A DNA stretch of 64,000 nt from NCBI GenBank assembly GCA_017590115.1, contig JAGGNK010010225.1, forward strand, positions 5,704,001 to 5,768,000, read 5' to 3'. The first letter of the stretch is position 1; every line of letters starts with the position of its first letter. Below are positions 1 through 13,600 of this stretch, one piece after another. This DNA comes from Montifringilla adamsi (lineage: Eukaryota; Chordata; Aves; Passeriformes; Passeridae). Under the pieces are notes generated by a model. That model saw nothing but the letters and a program-made list of their open reading frames with translations, ran no database searches and was not told the DNA's origin. The position numbers were made by a program, and so were the translations under genes.

Positions 1-2289
1 AGGACTGAATTACACTCGTGGGAAAGTAATGCAAGGAAAAAGCTAGTGCAATAAATTGCCCAGGACATCCTCTTAGGTCCTGATATTTTATGATGCATTT
101 TCCTGAACATGCACTGGCACACACACTCACCCTGTGGGATTATAGCAGTCACGCCTTGAAAATATATTTATATTCACTAATAGTGAATCACCCAAATTTA
201 TCCCAAACAAAAAATAAATCATCCCACTTTCTGTATTCAGTAATTAGATTCCTTTTGCACATTTTTATTTTTGATGCCTAAGCGTTTCTATAAATGGATT
301 ACATCTGGGTACTGTGATGAAAAGGTTATTAGAAATGTGACACAGACAGATAGTCCTTGTGTTAAAATAAGTCCCCAGTGGCAAAAGCAAAGCTTTACAT
401 TGGCCTTGTGTGACTGTAACAAAAGATTTTAGCTGCTGCTCTGGGACACTGTGTCATCCCACGGAAACAAAAATAGGTCCAGGTCCCACAATTTGTCTTT
501 CAGATTTTTTTACCAATACATGTCCAGTGTACTCTGATTTGCTAGAAATTATTTTTAGACCCCCTAATACTGATGAAGAGATTCAGATAAATGTATAGTT
601 GACAAGCAGAAACATTATATCAGCTGTGGACACAATAGCAAAGGCATTGTCTGTCAAGCCATGCTAGAGAATATGCTTTTTAAGTTCCACACAATATGTA
701 CCTCTCAGCTAAAATTGCAACAGCTACCCAAAAAGTCACATCCTGTAAAGTAGCAGAAATTATATTCATATTACCATGAATGCAGGGCTGAATGCAGTAT
801 ATAAAGAAAATGCAGTCCAAGGGTTTGAGAGTAAGATAAACAACAATAACTTCCACAAGCACTTGCAGAAACATCTGGTAGCCTTTCCAAACACAACAGA
901 CTTTCACCTTGATGTGTTTGCATTGCTTGGAAAATGATCTGGTCTCCATTAAATCCAACACTAAATGGCCCAGTGGGTGTAATGAAGCAATAACATAATA
1001 ATAAAAAAATCCCTCTCCTTCTAAATGTTGCCAGAGCTATCTGAATGTTTTATAATGAGCAGATAATCTGAAAAAAAAGATTCCTGCTGTGCAAGCATAA
1101 ATGATAATATTCAAACATAAGACTTTTTCCTCAAGGTTTTATTTTTTTTTTAACAGAGGTGTTTTTAGAAATGCATTTAGAGAAAGGCAAAAGTAGAACT
1201 TTTTGTTTGATTTAGAAATACATTCCAAAGGGTAACTGATTGAAGCACTAAAATTGCTCTGTTTTGTTCTTCTATGGTTCCTGTGTTTTCTAGATATTTT
1301 GTTTAAAAATATCCACACAGCAATTCCCTAAAACAAAATTACAACAAAATGGATGGTGAGATTATCTTTTTGATGTTTTTGTATGTGGTAAATATTGCTA
1401 TTTACTAGGACCGTAGAAGGTTTGAAAATTCAAACCATAAAAGTCTGAAAATATTTGGAAAATTATATTTCAAATACAAAAAATAATAATTTCTAAAATT
1501 TCTTAGATTAAAAAAAAATAAAAAAGGAAGACCCCACATATTTCTGGCATTTCTTTTGAAATGAAAACAAAAAAACTTTTTTTTCGTTATCTCTTGCTTG
1601 TAGCCTTTAATTTCCTCTTCCTCACTGTTACTACCCTTATTGCCACTTTATTTCATTTCATGTCCAATGGCTGCATTTTTTTGTGCATACCAAAGATTTT
1701 AGGGGTTGAACTCTCTTTCTAAGAATTATTATTCTTTATTCTGCAATGTTTGGGTTTCTTTGTGGGAAGTGGTGGTTGTTTATTTTTTTAAACAGAATTC
1801 CCACAGAGTTTATTCATGTGGCTTGCCTTTTTAATTCTTTTCCTGTTTCATTTTCTAGATGTATTTTCATCAGCATATTGCCAAAATACTTATTTCTGAA
1901 ATACTTAATCACAAAAGAAAATAAAGGTGCCTGTGTATCCAAAGAGATAACCTATCAGCAAACTTGTCACAAACACTAACTGAAAATTAATTTTAAAAAT
2001 TGCCTACTTGGATACAGTGGTAGTGATTGTATCGGAGTGTTAAAAATGGAACTTTCTCGTCTGCAAAAATGAGTGGCTCGTTATGCCCAAACAGCTGTTC
2101 ATGCTCTTGCTTTCTGCTGAGATAAAGTTTTGATTGGATATTTAGGTACTGGGAAAACTAAAGATATTTGAGGTGGAAAATGGCACTTACAGGATATCTG
2201 AATGACAGGTTGTAGGTTGATTTCACATATGGGAGTTGATCCAGGGAGTCTGTAAAAAGTGATTTTTATCTGTGAAATCAAAAGTAATA

Positions 2290-2870
2290 TTCTTGTATCA
2301 GCAATAGTGTGGCCAGCAGGACCAGGGCAGTGCTTGTTCCCGTGTATTGAGCACTGGTGAGGCAACACCTCAAATCCTGTGTTCAGTTCTGGACCCCTCC
2401 CTACAAGAGGAACACTGAGCTGCTGGAATGTCTCCAGAGAATGGCAATCAAGCTGGTGAAGGGTCTGGAGCACAAATCTGATGAGGAGCAGCTGAGGGAG
2501 CTGGGATTATTTTAGTCTAGAGAAAAGGAGGCTCAGGACCCTACCATTCTCTGCAGATACCTGACAGGAGGGTATGGACAGGTAGGGGTCGGTCTCTTCT
2601 CCCTGGTAACAAGTGATAGGAGATGTCCTCAAGTTGTGTTAGCAGAGGATTGGACAGGATATTTGGAAAAATTTCTTCAACAAAAGGGTTATCAAGCAGT
2701 TACACATGCTGCCTAGGAAACTGATACATTTGCCATTCCTGGGGGTATTTAGACAGACATGTAGATGTGGCTCTTGAGAACATGGTTTAGTGGTGGACTT
2801 GGCAGTGCTGGGTTAACAGCTGGACTTGAAGATCTTAAACATCTGTATAAACCTAAAAGATTCTATTATT
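2290..2870 (+). mobile_element. CR1 LINE, 5'-truncated, sense orientation
   Basis: The segment follows the avian CR1 layout: the end of the reverse-transcriptase ORF (decayed, with stops and frame breaks), then the 3' untranslated region with its CTTCTCCC(A/T)GGTAACAAG-type block, the TTTAGTGGTGGACTTGGCAG block, and a terminal CCTAAAAGATTCTATTATT tail. CR1 ends in short ATTCTATG-like repeats instead of poly(A), and the degenerate tail around 2855-2883 fits that. It is too decayed to be active. The 5' boundary is approximate. Confidence 0.9.
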
Positions 2871-4760
2871 ATAATAATAATTCCCTATTCTATTTTTTTC
2901 CCTTTCTTTCCCTTTAAAAGCTGTTCTGACTGCCTACCTTCTCAGAAGTATTGCTAAACCCAAGGTGTTGTCCAGCAGAGGCAGCCAGAATTGCAGTTGG
3001 ATGTTTCTGTCCCTTTTTTGTCTCTGACTACCATTGACAGGAGTTTTGAGTTTCAGGGCTGTGAGTACAATTTCGTATGTGAAAATCAAGAATATAGAAT
3101 AGAAATAATGCACTTCAGGTTGCTTGACAGCAACAAATTTTCTTTGTTGGCAAAACCTGCTAGCTCTACCATTTGTCATGCTAATTACTGCCTCAGGTAC
3201 AAGGTCTGTACCAAGATCTACTGCTGGTGGAGAGGGAAGTGACGAAACAGGAGCTGCTCACTTTACCTGCATGGGAGGAGCATCCCTCTGGACCTGGGTA
3301 ACACACACATAGCTGAACCCATGTCTTTTTCTGGCCCTATTTTATTCAGAAATCTTTGTTTTCACAAGGAGTGTTTCTGAAAACAGATTGAATAGAAAGC
3401 AAATGAGGGAGTTTTCATGGCTTATAAGTCATCACAGTAGTGCTTCTCAGATTTTAGAAGCTGATGTTTGCAAATTAATTACTTGGCCTTTAAATAGTTC
3501 CAAACCACCCAAAGTGCTCCATTATGTTAGCACAGGCTTGAGAAATAGATATGTATTACTAGCTAATTGAATAACATATGGTGTTGATTAGTGCTTAGCT
3601 CTTTTTATAGAACTCAATTAAAAAACTGACTGCAGTATATTTTGAGACTATGAGATGTCTGTTAGTTGCTTCTGGCATGAGTGAGCTGCTGAACCAAGAA
3701 ATGATGAACTTTTTCTGTTTAGTCCATCTGTAAGTTCCTTTAGGATCTCTTGGTGCATGTGGCTGTGATGGGAGATAGGCTGGGGTTTGTTCATTTGCTG
3801 CAGCATTGAAATGCAGCCTTTCCTGAACGATTTAAGTGCTCTCCTGGCAAAGGAAACAAAAGCCCAGGCTTTTATTTTCTGTGCTATTGCTTAAGGTATA
3901 CAAATATACAATGAGCCGGTTTCAAATGGATAAATATCTATTCTTATAGGGTTCAGTTTGCAGAGAAGCATTTCTTGTGAGGAGTCCTAGGACAGAGACA
4001 TAAAATTATAAAGCACTCTAACCCCAAATAATGTCAATCTCAATTTTACCTAATTCCACCTCAGCAATAAACACATGTGGAAAACATGCCTTTTTTTCTT
4101 TTGCTTGATACGGCTTTTGTTTCAGAGATTATTTTCCTCTTAGACTTCACAAAAACACCTGAGATGATGATGATTATGATCTTATTATTATTCCCATGGA
4201 TGATTGAAGTGCTGTAGCTGCTAGTAACAGTGATCAGACTGGTTGGAGCTGGTAGCATACAGAGAAACAATAAAATAAGATGTTTCCCTCCCTGACTTTT
4301 CTTGCCCCCCCTGCCAAGATGCCTCTTTTACTCTATTTTGAGTATTTTTAAAGAGAAAATTTGGTAAATATAGACTTCAAATGTGATTTGATCTGAGCCT
4401 GTATTAGGCACACGGCAAGAAGAGCTACTGAGTTTTATCCACAGTTTTGTCACTGACTATTAATTTAGCTCTTGGGTGTATGACCTGACAAAATCTTCCT
4501 TGATTTCTAGAAGCAAGTGATTATTCTTGCTACAAAAACTCATAGTAGAAAAGCCTTCCTACAGTGTAAAATTACTTAATGCATATATTTTCCAGATTTT
4601 CACATCAAATTTTATTGTATTATGTGCTATTTGGTATTTAAATTTAATCAGAAAGGCTCAGAAAGAAGGAGACGCTGAAAAATTGATTGGTTTCTAAAAA
4701 GCATTTCAGAACCCAGTTAGTTTCCCATTCCACAGTAGCTCTTCCACTTAAATGGCATTT

Positions 4761-4815
4761 TCATCCATCCATCCATCCATCCATCCATCCATCCATCCAT
4801 CCATCCATCCATCCA
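4761..4815. repeat. (ATCC)n microsatellite
   Basis: About 13 tandem tetranucleotide units, nearly perfect. They create a repetitive Gly-Trp-Met-Asp reading on the - strand that is not a real protein. Confidence 0.97.
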
Positions 4816-5740
4816 GAGAAAACAGATGAGTCCTGCAGCATATCCTGAAGGTTACTGAGGTCATTTGGGAGGGATCTGTGTTGCACAGATGCAGTGCTTG
4901 CACCGTGAGTGACCTTTCACCACTTTGCTGCTTTTTGTTGTGCGTTTGTTCTGCCACAGCCGTGATGTGCAGCACAGGCTGTTCGTGACCTAAATTGCTC
5001 TGGGCTCTGAACCAGGAGCAGGTGCAGCCACGACCAAAACCAGAAAGCTGCAGTGTTGGGATCATCCAGTGATAATGGGGGGTGGAAGAAGCCAAGGATA
5101 TTTTGTTTTGTTATTCCTGATCCTTCCCCCAGGCTACCCTGCCCCCACCATCCCTGTTTAAAATAGATGGCAGTATGATGATTTTAGGCTTCTCCCAGGA
5201 ATACATTTCTAGAGCTAGCATTTTATTCAGTAAGCTCAATTAAAGGTTGCAAAGGCAAGTTAGCACTCATGGGCTTTTTGGTCAAGGCATCACAAGTATC
5301 CAATGCACCAGGAAGCTTCAAGGAGCATAACATAAATAGGAAAACTTCAGCACAGAGATACCAGTTTTGAGGGTCCTGGCACATAGCGCCTCACACTCAC
5401 AGTGTGAAGACGATTCTTAAAAGCTTCATGCAAAAGTCACTGTGCTACAGTGACTTACGTCAACTGGTGATGTCCTATCACCTGAAAGATAGAGCAACGT
5501 ATTTATGAAGTTTGAAAAGATAAGATTCCAGTTATTACCAGAGGGTGTAGCATGCCAGTAACATCCCTTAAATATGTGAAAGCTGACAAGGTGAGGCTAT
5601 TGATAAGTGATCAATCTCGATTTTTTTTTCTCTTTTTATTTTCTTTTTCTTTTCTTTTTTAAACATTGCATTAACAACAGTTTCTTGAAAGCAGATGGTA
5701 TCTCTCCATATTGTTATTTGTTGATATCTCAGAAAAGGAG

Positions 5741-5761
5741 TATTATTATTATTATTATTAC
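5741..5761. repeat. (TTA)n microsatellite
   Basis: Seven perfect trinucleotide units. Confidence 0.95.
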
Positions 5762-6198
5762 CTGCAAAAGTTCAGTCCTTTTAATGTTTGGAGAGACATT
5801 ATCACAGGCAGAGCAACATTCATCCCATCTAATTTGAGATGTACAGCATAGACATCTGCAAATGAAGAGGAGTATGTTTTTCTGACCACAAAACACCTGA
5901 GTTTATGCTTTAGTCTAGCTCATTGTGAGATGACTCTGCATAGCACTTCTTGGTGAAATTTAAAGTGTCTAGAAATAGAGTAGAGTCGGGGAATGAGTAA
6001 CTCAGATGCAAACATCTGCATCTTTGATGGTTGTTACTTGAATGTTGTTCACAGTTTTGAAAAGAAATATTAGAAATCCCTTAATATTGTAATTAGTGGA
6101 CTTTGTCCTTAATGCCCTGTCCATCTTTTCTATCCTGCAGCTATTACAAGAATGTATTTATTGTAGCAACCTGTTGGGAAGGAGATATGCTTTAAGAT

Positions 6199-6551
6199 TT
6201 ATAGAATCATAGGATGATTTGGGTTGGAAGGGACCTTAAAGATCACCTAGTTCCAGCTGTCCTGCTGGAGAAAGGCAACCTTCCTTGGCCAAATTATGCA
6301 AAGCTCCACCCAACTTGGACTTGAACCTGTCCGGGGATGGAGAGTCCACTTCTCTGGGTAACCTGTTCGAGTGCCTCACCACACTTAAAATGAGGTATTT
6401 TTTTCCCCTAATACCTAATCTAAACACATCCTCCTTCACCCTGAGGCCATTCCCCCTTGTTCTATCACCACAGGCCCTTGTGAAAAGTCCCTCTTGAGCC
6501 TTCTTGTAGGAAGGTATCTCTAAGCCTTCTCTTCTCTAAGCTGAACTGGGT
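6199..6551 (-). mobile_element. CR1 LINE 3' end, antisense
   Basis: It begins at the left with AGAATCATAGGATGATTTGG followed by GTTGGAAGGGACCTTAAAGA, the reverse complement of the CR1 3' terminus. Reading right to left it continues through the CR1 3' untranslated region and into the end of the ORF near 6520-6551. It is 5'-truncated and noncoding. Short open frames on both strands (6236-6439 and 6285-6497) fall inside it and are repeat shadows. Confidence 0.92.
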
Positions 6552-8515
6552 CATTGATCACTGGCAGGATGTCTGCATGAAATACAACAGACTTAGGTAC
6601 ACAGTGGTCTCTGGGACTCCTGTACTCTGTTGGCCTCTTGAATGTACACAACATATTTAAGTGTTATGTACAAGAGCCAAAGTCACAGTGATTGATACAG
6701 TTCTATGCTGATAAGACTGTCTGGAAAGAAAGCAATTTTAGTACAAATGAGTAATATTTCCTTTCAATTTTCTTGAATAGAAATTATGCAATTGGCTTGC
6801 AGCTAAGAAGGTAGGGATTGTTTCAGGAAATAATGTGATTTCTAATCCCCTACTTTCAAGCACATTTTACAAGAGAAATCCCCAGGAAGTAGCTATGTTA
6901 TCTAAGCCAGCAAACGCCACAAATTGTAGTGAGCTGGTTTTCCATATGGGACAGTTTTCTACTTCACAAAGCTATAATGTCGTGCAAAGTTCATTTTACT
7001 GGTAAGCATCATTGAGCCAAAATTGAGTTCAGAGCCCCAGGGTAAATAAATGTAAGCATTTATCCAGAATGCTATTTAAATTGGCATGAAGTTTTGGGAC
7101 CTTGGTTGCCTAGTTCACTCATTTCTAGTGCTCTGAAGGCTTCATTAGGGCCCCTAAAATTGAGAAACTAGCTTTCTTTTATGGGGAAAAAATAGTTCTC
7201 TGCAAAACTGATGACTCTAAAAGATATGTAGCCAGTACAGTCAACATGACCTCTATAATATGATGGCTGTGAAATAGGGTTGTCGTTTAAAGCTTATCCA
7301 CATATTATCAAGGCAATAAGACATTGATAAAATTAAAAATTTCTTTTAAAGTTTTTAAAATCCTATTCCATGTAATTTTCCAACAGGATGAACTATGCAT
7401 TCTTTTGCTTGCCAATCAAAATTGCTCGCTAAACATTTTTACTCCAGAAAATGGAAGTATATAATGATGCATGCAAGAGCTGAAGGCCTGTTGCTTTCAT
7501 GAGTGAATGTGTGTTGGTTTAAACACTGGTGGATCTTTACAAAATTTTAAGAAATTTTTTTTCCTGTTTCTTTAAAAGTGCTACTTGGAGTGGTAAATTG
7601 TATTTTAAAAGTATGTCAGCATATTATACTCATATATCTCCCACTTCTTCATCACTTGCTATCTTTATTTACATGTTCCTTAAGAAATATTGAATAAGAA
7701 TGACTTGGAATGTTTTAATCAGAAACTGTTTCTGTTTCTAAAAAATATTTTCTTCACAATTTCAATTTTTTCTTAAATGGATCTTTTTTAGCACTGCCAT
7801 GTAATGCTGGCTTTACAGGTGTAAAGGTTTGTAATATGTCACTTTAGTCCTTCAGCAGTGCCATTATCTATTCAGAAATCTCTGTGTATCTGTAAAGAAA
7901 ATGGTGATGTACTGTAGTTCTGAAACTTCTGTTTGCCTAGTTGTTACCTAAACTCCAATTATAATTTATCCCCTTCCTCCAGATTTGAGAGTGATATGGA
8001 CATATGCAAAAATGTATTGCAGCTCTAATGATGTCACATGGTTTTTTGAGGAAAGCACATGGTAGCGTACAAATCACTTATTTCCAAGGTGGAATTTCCC
8101 TTATTAGTTTATTGTGCCGTTATTGAGTGTGCATTTTGTAATTTTGTTTTCTGGAATGAGATTGTAATGCAAGACAAATTCTATATGCCAAAAATAAGGC
8201 TTTAATGGATTAGACTGTTTTGACTGAAATATTAGAAGGATGTAATAACATGCTAATACATTTTATTAGGCTGCCAGCTTGTGTGTAAATGTTTCAAAAG
8301 GAATGAGACATGCATACACATAGAAGACAATGTTTAATTTACTAGATTATATTTGCATACGAAGTTGTACATCTTGGTTGAAAAATCTTTTTTTTTTTAT
8401 AGTAATCTTATGCCTATATGGTTAGCACTATAGGTCTAGAGATATATTGTTGTAATTGTAAATTCACACTGCTCTCTAGTGGGGAATGCTTTCAATGCAA
8501 TAGATTATATATATA

Positions 8516-8557
<42 letters not shown>

Positions 8558-10324
8558 TGTACAACATGTATATCAAATGGGATTACCGAACTGTTACTGG
8601 AATATAGACCAATTTGATAAAACTAGTTCTATTGTGATATATTATTGTTATACTGCTTTGATTAAAGACTGAATTTACTAATTAAAAAATATTTTAGACT
8701 GATGAATCTTTGGAATGAACAGTATCTCCAGCAAACTCCAGAAGGGCTGAGAGGTTGATAGATTTATGCTTCTTCCTCAGGAGAAACCTCCTCCTTATGT
8801 TAGGAGAAAAATGCTATAGGTCTGCTATTTAAAAACGTCAGGTTTTCTTCTAAGTTTCTACAGTCTCGCAATGTCTTTTGCTTTGGAACAAGTTGTTTAG
8901 CCTACTTTCTCATCTCTTGCTTTCAACAGCTATAATCCTAAATAAGAGCTGACTGTGCACAGTAGCTGAAATAATACTGACAAATCTAGTTGAGTGAGGT
9001 TTAAATCTACAGCAAGTCCAGAGGTCCTCTCAGACTTGAGTCGGTACTTTCTTAAATGAAATGGGGTTTAGTTAGAATAGAACACAATGGTAATTAGATA
9101 CCAAGCAGAACTGAAAACTGAGATTGAAACTGATTTGAATATTGATAGGCTTTAGATTTGCTTATTTGGATAAATTTGTCTTTGTGATTTGATTTGAAAG
9201 CAATAATTGTCTTTAAATCCTTGGGAGAGCTGTCAAAAAAGTTAAGCTGATGAAATTTAAGTCATTTGAAGCTATCTCAAGAATGATTTGCAGCATTTTG
9301 TTGTAATCAGACCCAAATCTGGAGGCTTGTTTTAGACACTGAAACTCTTCTGGATCTGGCATTAAAGACCCATTTTCTTGTGTAGCTGCAATAATATTTT
9401 TTTGTCTCTAGGTTGATTGATTTGTCAATTAGAGACCAAATAGTATTATTGTATTTAAGGCTGCAGTAATTTTGTCACTCAAAGTATAGATTAGATTCTT
9501 TGTCTAGACCTTCATTTATTCACCAAGTCTGGGTGAACAAGCACTTTAAAGATTTATATGGTATATAAAGGTCTCATCAAAATGCTAAGTTGGTATAACA
9601 TTTTGCATTCCTTGAATAGTAAATTAGGTTTGCAGTGCTCAGAGCATTTCTTTACCTGTGCCATTTCTGCTCACTTTTAATCACGGAAGCTCACAGTTAC
9701 ATTCGTTTCACTTGAAGTTCTGCAGATGGGATTATCTGCTCATTTTTGTAGTTGTTGCTGTCTGGTATTAGCTGAATCTAAGCTAACTATCCTTCAATTA
9801 TAATCCTGGGTGTTAAGATAAGAAACTAATAACATATTTATTTGTCTTTGAACTACTTTACATGAGAAAGTTATGAAGTTATTAGACGTGGGCTTGAAAG
9901 CAATCACAGGAAGTGGGGAGAGGATGACTGGGGTTGCTAAATATTTAATAAACTCAAGGGTGAGGTCTGTGCATTTAAGCTTATGGAACTAATATACAAG
10001 CAGGCGGAGGTTCTGTTAATTATACCTTCTACCCCTTTTCTTCCATTCACTGAAGGGTTGTTTTGTCTCACATTTTTTTCTCAGCTCCTGCAGTGTTTTT
10101 ACCCTTTCTTAGATAAGTTATCACCACATCCACATCTGATGGTAGCTCAGCTTTGGGCTTCATTTGGCTGTGAAGTTAGTCAAGTTACATAGAAGAACTG
10201 AAAAAGTTGAACAGAAAGCAAAATATATGAATGGAAATATAATGTCAAAATATAAAATGCAAAAAATTATCTTCTGCCTTTTAGTGCTTTGCAGAGGTTG
10301 CTATCTTTTCTACATTATTTTGTG
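6552..10324. other. Unique intronic sequence before the exon
   Basis: No gene, RNA or transposon recognised. It holds the AT microsatellite at 8.5 kb. The rest is AT-rich single-copy-looking DNA. Confidence 0.6.
8505..8554. repeat. (AT)n microsatellite
   Basis: About 50 bases of alternating A and T, interrupted once by GTG at 8521-8523. Likely to vary in length. Confidence 0.95.
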
Positions 10325-10362
10325 TTCTCAACAATTTTCTCTCATGTGTTTTTTCTTCTCAG
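10325..10362 (+). promoter_or_regulatory. 3' splice acceptor of the ZNF385-family exon
   Basis: A TTCTCAAC stretch gives a branch-point-like adenosine near 10330, about 31 bases before the acceptor AG at 10361-10362. A T/C-rich tract follows, with no earlier AG between it and the acceptor. The open frame continues into the intron as far as 10164, but the splice signals and the start of family-like sequence place the exon boundary here. Confidence 0.75.
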
Positions 10363-10641
10363 AAAATATGAAGAAGCCCTGGAGCCCCGATTTACCAGTT
10401 GATAACCAGGCATACAATTCAGATTTCACATCTCTCCCAGACCGGGAAGGTGAGAAAGAATTAGCACCTGATGGCACTGAAGAAAAGAAGGAGAGAGAAA
10501 AGAAACACACCAATTTCACTTTGTGTAATGTCTGTAACATTCAGCTAAACTCTGCTGCTCAGGCACAAATCCACTACAATGGCAAATCCCATCAGAAGAG
10601 GTTGAAACAGCTCAGCAATGGAAATCTCAAAAGTGATAATG
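10363..10641 (+). CDS. ZNF385D: Internal coding exon of a ZNF385-family zinc-finger gene, probably ZNF385D
   Basis: Seen: a 279-bp exon with an AG acceptor at 10361-10362 and a GTAAGC donor at 10642. It supplies the last two bases of a split codon, 92 whole codons from 10365, and one base of the next codon, so both introns are phase 1 and skipping it would keep the frame. Residues 1-50 form a Pro/Asp/Glu/Lys-rich, probably disordered linker. Residues 54, 57, 70 and 76 are the Cys, Cys, His and His of one C-X2-C-X12-H-X5-H finger (10524-10592), followed by a basic stretch. Known: this spacing is the U1/JAZ (matrin) type, which can bind double-stranded RNA or DNA, and ZNF385 proteins are nuclear and carry several such fingers. 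Inferred: the finger matches the ZNF385 family closely. ZNF385D is preferred over ZNF385B from memory and because the introns are very large. An in-frame ATG at 10368 could serve as an alternative start. No other exon of the gene is recognised in the window. Family call about 0.9, paralogue call about 0.6. Confidence 0.85.
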
Positions 10642-10648
10642 GTAAGCA
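10641..10648 (+). promoter_or_regulatory. 5' splice donor of the ZNF385-family exon
   Basis: The junction reads G then GTAAGC, close to the consensus donor. It lies just after the basic tail that follows the zinc finger and leaves one base of a split codon (phase 1). Read-through would add only a short tail ending at about 10679. Confidence 0.75.
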
Positions 10649-13600
10649 TTATAATATATATATCTTTGCCATGTTTTGATCTGAGAATTGCAGCAATGTG
10701 CACTATGTTGATATATATGAGTATAAACTTTGCTTTATTCCAACAACAAATACTTTGAAGTTAAAGCAAAGGCTTTTGGTGACTTCAGAGTGCTGGAGGT
10801 CATCCCTAGCATCTGGCAAATAACTTAACATATACCATCTGTGTTATTGCAAGCGTTTTCAGTTTATATTTTGTTTACATAATTATTTTGATTCAGATTC
10901 TTTCTCATTTCATTTGCATTTTGATGGTTTTCAGCATAATCAGTGGTATTCCATATTTCACAGTCTACTGGAAAGGTTATCCTTGTTAGGGATGTGCTTG
11001 CCTTTAATGAATGTAAGGTTGTTGTGAAATAAATTGAAACCAGTACATTACACAGAAATACATTGCCAAACTCTTTTAACTTTAGCTTGCTTATTCTGGG
11101 TTCAACCCACAGCTAACATAAGTTTGTTTCAAGATCATGGCTGAATTGAAACAGAGATAGAACAAATCTTATTTTGACTGTGATTGATTTCATTGACAGC
11201 TTTGAGGAAAGCATTTCATAGTAGGTGACACACTCTTCAATCATCAGAGTGAGTTGTGATCCCCAAAGAAAAACACATGTTGCTTTTTGTACTAAGGCAG
11301 ATTAGATAATAGAGGCAAATGATGGTCCCTGACAAGAAAAACCAAAGTACCATATTGCAATTTTTTCAGTTTAATAGCAGGTAGTACTCACATTTGCTGT
11401 ACCATATATAGGGTTGTACTGCATTGTTCCATTACTTCTGTGTACTATGTCAGAGAAATAAGTGTCTTAATATGTTGTACTTAGGACTTTCAGACTTTCT
11501 TTCTCCTTATCACATGTTGCTTACTATTTTATGCCTTGATATGCTTCCTGCCCCACCTGCAGAAGGATATGCAAAGCAACAATCCATACATAGAACTTCA
11601 TATTATTATTTTAACAGCCTCTGCTTTGTTCCCACACTAAGAGTGGGGAATAACATTGATATTTTGCCTAAGTATGTTGGATGAGAGTGCTTTACTGTGT
11701 ATGAGGTGTTGCTCATTTCTGTAAAACACAACAATAAAACAAATAACACCACCATAATATTCAACAATACAATTAAATTTGTCTTTAAGTGGCCGGTGGG
11801 ACTGCAGCATTTGACAGTGGTTGGAGTTCAGGCTTAGAAAAAAATCCTACTACCATTAGTAGGACCTGTGGAAATTCATAAAGAAAGATTGATTTCCCAA
11901 CTGATTAAAGGTGCAATGTGATTATCCACAAATGCATTCTCTATTAAACCAAATAAACACAGTCTAATTTATTGCTATCTTTGGTTAAGGAGGAATTGTT
12001 ATTGTTATTATTAGCACTACAATTTTGCTAATGATAGGAAGATTTTTTTTTCTGCAGTTCATTTTTCTACTTTAATCCATGATAATGAAAGAATTAGCAA
12101 TTAAGCAATGCTGAAATTAGCTCAAAGAGCTTCAATCATGGTTCAACATTTATATTCTGGAGAGGCTCAAACTAGCAGTATAGCAGCATATTTCTTATTT
12201 CCTCCTTAAGAATATTCTATGTTGTGTGTAGCTGCATCAATTTGTAGTCAGAAAATAGCTGATTGACTATCTAGCTCTTGGTTTCCAAGTGCAATTATTT
12301 TGGGAGTTTATGTGAAAATTGAGGATTTTCAAATCTGGTAGGTCCTTGAATCAATATTCAAAAGTAGTGCTCCAATGGGAAAATAATGTAGGGTAGAGTA
12401 TAAGGAAGGGATTTTTCATGTCACCAAGTTCAGTTCTCTTCAACTGAGTGTTATAAATTAGAGAGACCAGTATAAAATATTTCTTGCTATAAATTAGGAC
12501 TGAATTAGAACTGAATATTTGAGTAACCATCCTCCCTGTACTTTGAATAGAGACACTGTTTGAGATGCCTTTTTGGAGAAGAGTATAAATCAGAACATGA
12601 GTCCTTTTACCATTATAAGTTTTGTCATAACTAGTATTTTTGAAATATAGGCCGTATTTTTCTGACAAATGATTGTTTTTTTGATGAGACCCCAGCATGC
12701 CCAACTGACATATGACCATGACTATACAAATTATGACTCGAGCATTGCAATTTATCATGTACATGCAAATGGCGCTTTTTGAAGGTCATTGTTGCACAGG
12801 CATATTGTTTTCTCGATGTGTGTCAGAAGGATACTTTATTTAAGAGAATGGTGTTTCTTATGTGGAAATCCAATTGCCACAAAAGACAGCTGTTATGCTT
12901 GATGTCCACATTAGTGACATAATAATTCTAGAGACAAAATTCTGCTGTAAATTAAAAGTATGTAAATATTCTGCTTTATGCAATGTTTTCTAAGGTTTTG
13001 TCATTATGGTTACTCATTATGTCTCGACATATGAATGAAGTATCTGTACTATGCACAAGCAAACTTAACTTCTAACTACAGTGTCTCACAAACCCTACTC
13101 TGTTTGCCTCTGTATATGTCTTTGCACTGCTGAATGCTCGCTTGGAACTAACATACATGGAAAGGTTGAGAAAAATATTGGAGTTGTGATTTCTCATTTT
13201 GTTTCATCTCCAAATTATTCCCATGAAGCAGGATAGGTTTGTGTGTTCTGTATCATGAGGAGATAATAGAAAGGGAGGATTGATTCATGTGAAACAAAAG
13301 CCCATGTCTTATTCCAAAATAATTTGCAATGGACTGCTGAACAGAGGTAGGGTTCAGCTGTATTAGCATTTGACTGTGTAATTAGAGTTGTCATGCTACA
13401 GTCATCAACTTCTAGCTGTGTGAAGTAGCTTCTGTCTGTTGGATGTGAATAACAGAACATTTTCTTTACTTGAATATCTCTGCCTAATTTCATCAGGAAA
13501 GTTGCTTGTGCACAAAGTCTGTTAATATCTGCAAATCTATAATCAGTAAATAAATGTGCATTGGGGGGTTAAAAGCAGTGTTTCTTTGCTGCTCTGTTGG

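Larger units (their letters stand above)
2884..6198. other. Unique intronic sequence with microsatellites
   Basis: Between the first two CR1 copies I see only the ATCC and TTA tracts and AT-rich sequence. Around 4850-5150 the GC content rises locally without a recognisable gene or CpG island. Confidence 0.6.
1..10362 (+). other. Intron upstream of the ZNF385-family exon (5' end outside the window)
   Basis: AT-rich noncoding sequence. It holds two CR1 copies and three microsatellites, listed separately. The open frames here are short (under about 125 codons), overlap one another on both strands, and show no recognised domain. No upstream exon, CpG island or promoter was recognised, so the gene's start lies outside the window. 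Confidence 0.7.

Noticed and set aside
4748..5095. 115-codon - strand frame with Gly-Trp-Met-Asp repeats
   Set aside because: The repeat is the ATCC microsatellite; the rest shows no domain or splice context.
6236..6497. Overlapping open frames on both strands at 6.2-6.5 kb
   Set aside because: They lie inside the antisense CR1 3' region.
10328..10540. 70-codon - strand frame opposite the zinc-finger exon
   Set aside because: Shadow of the real + strand exon.
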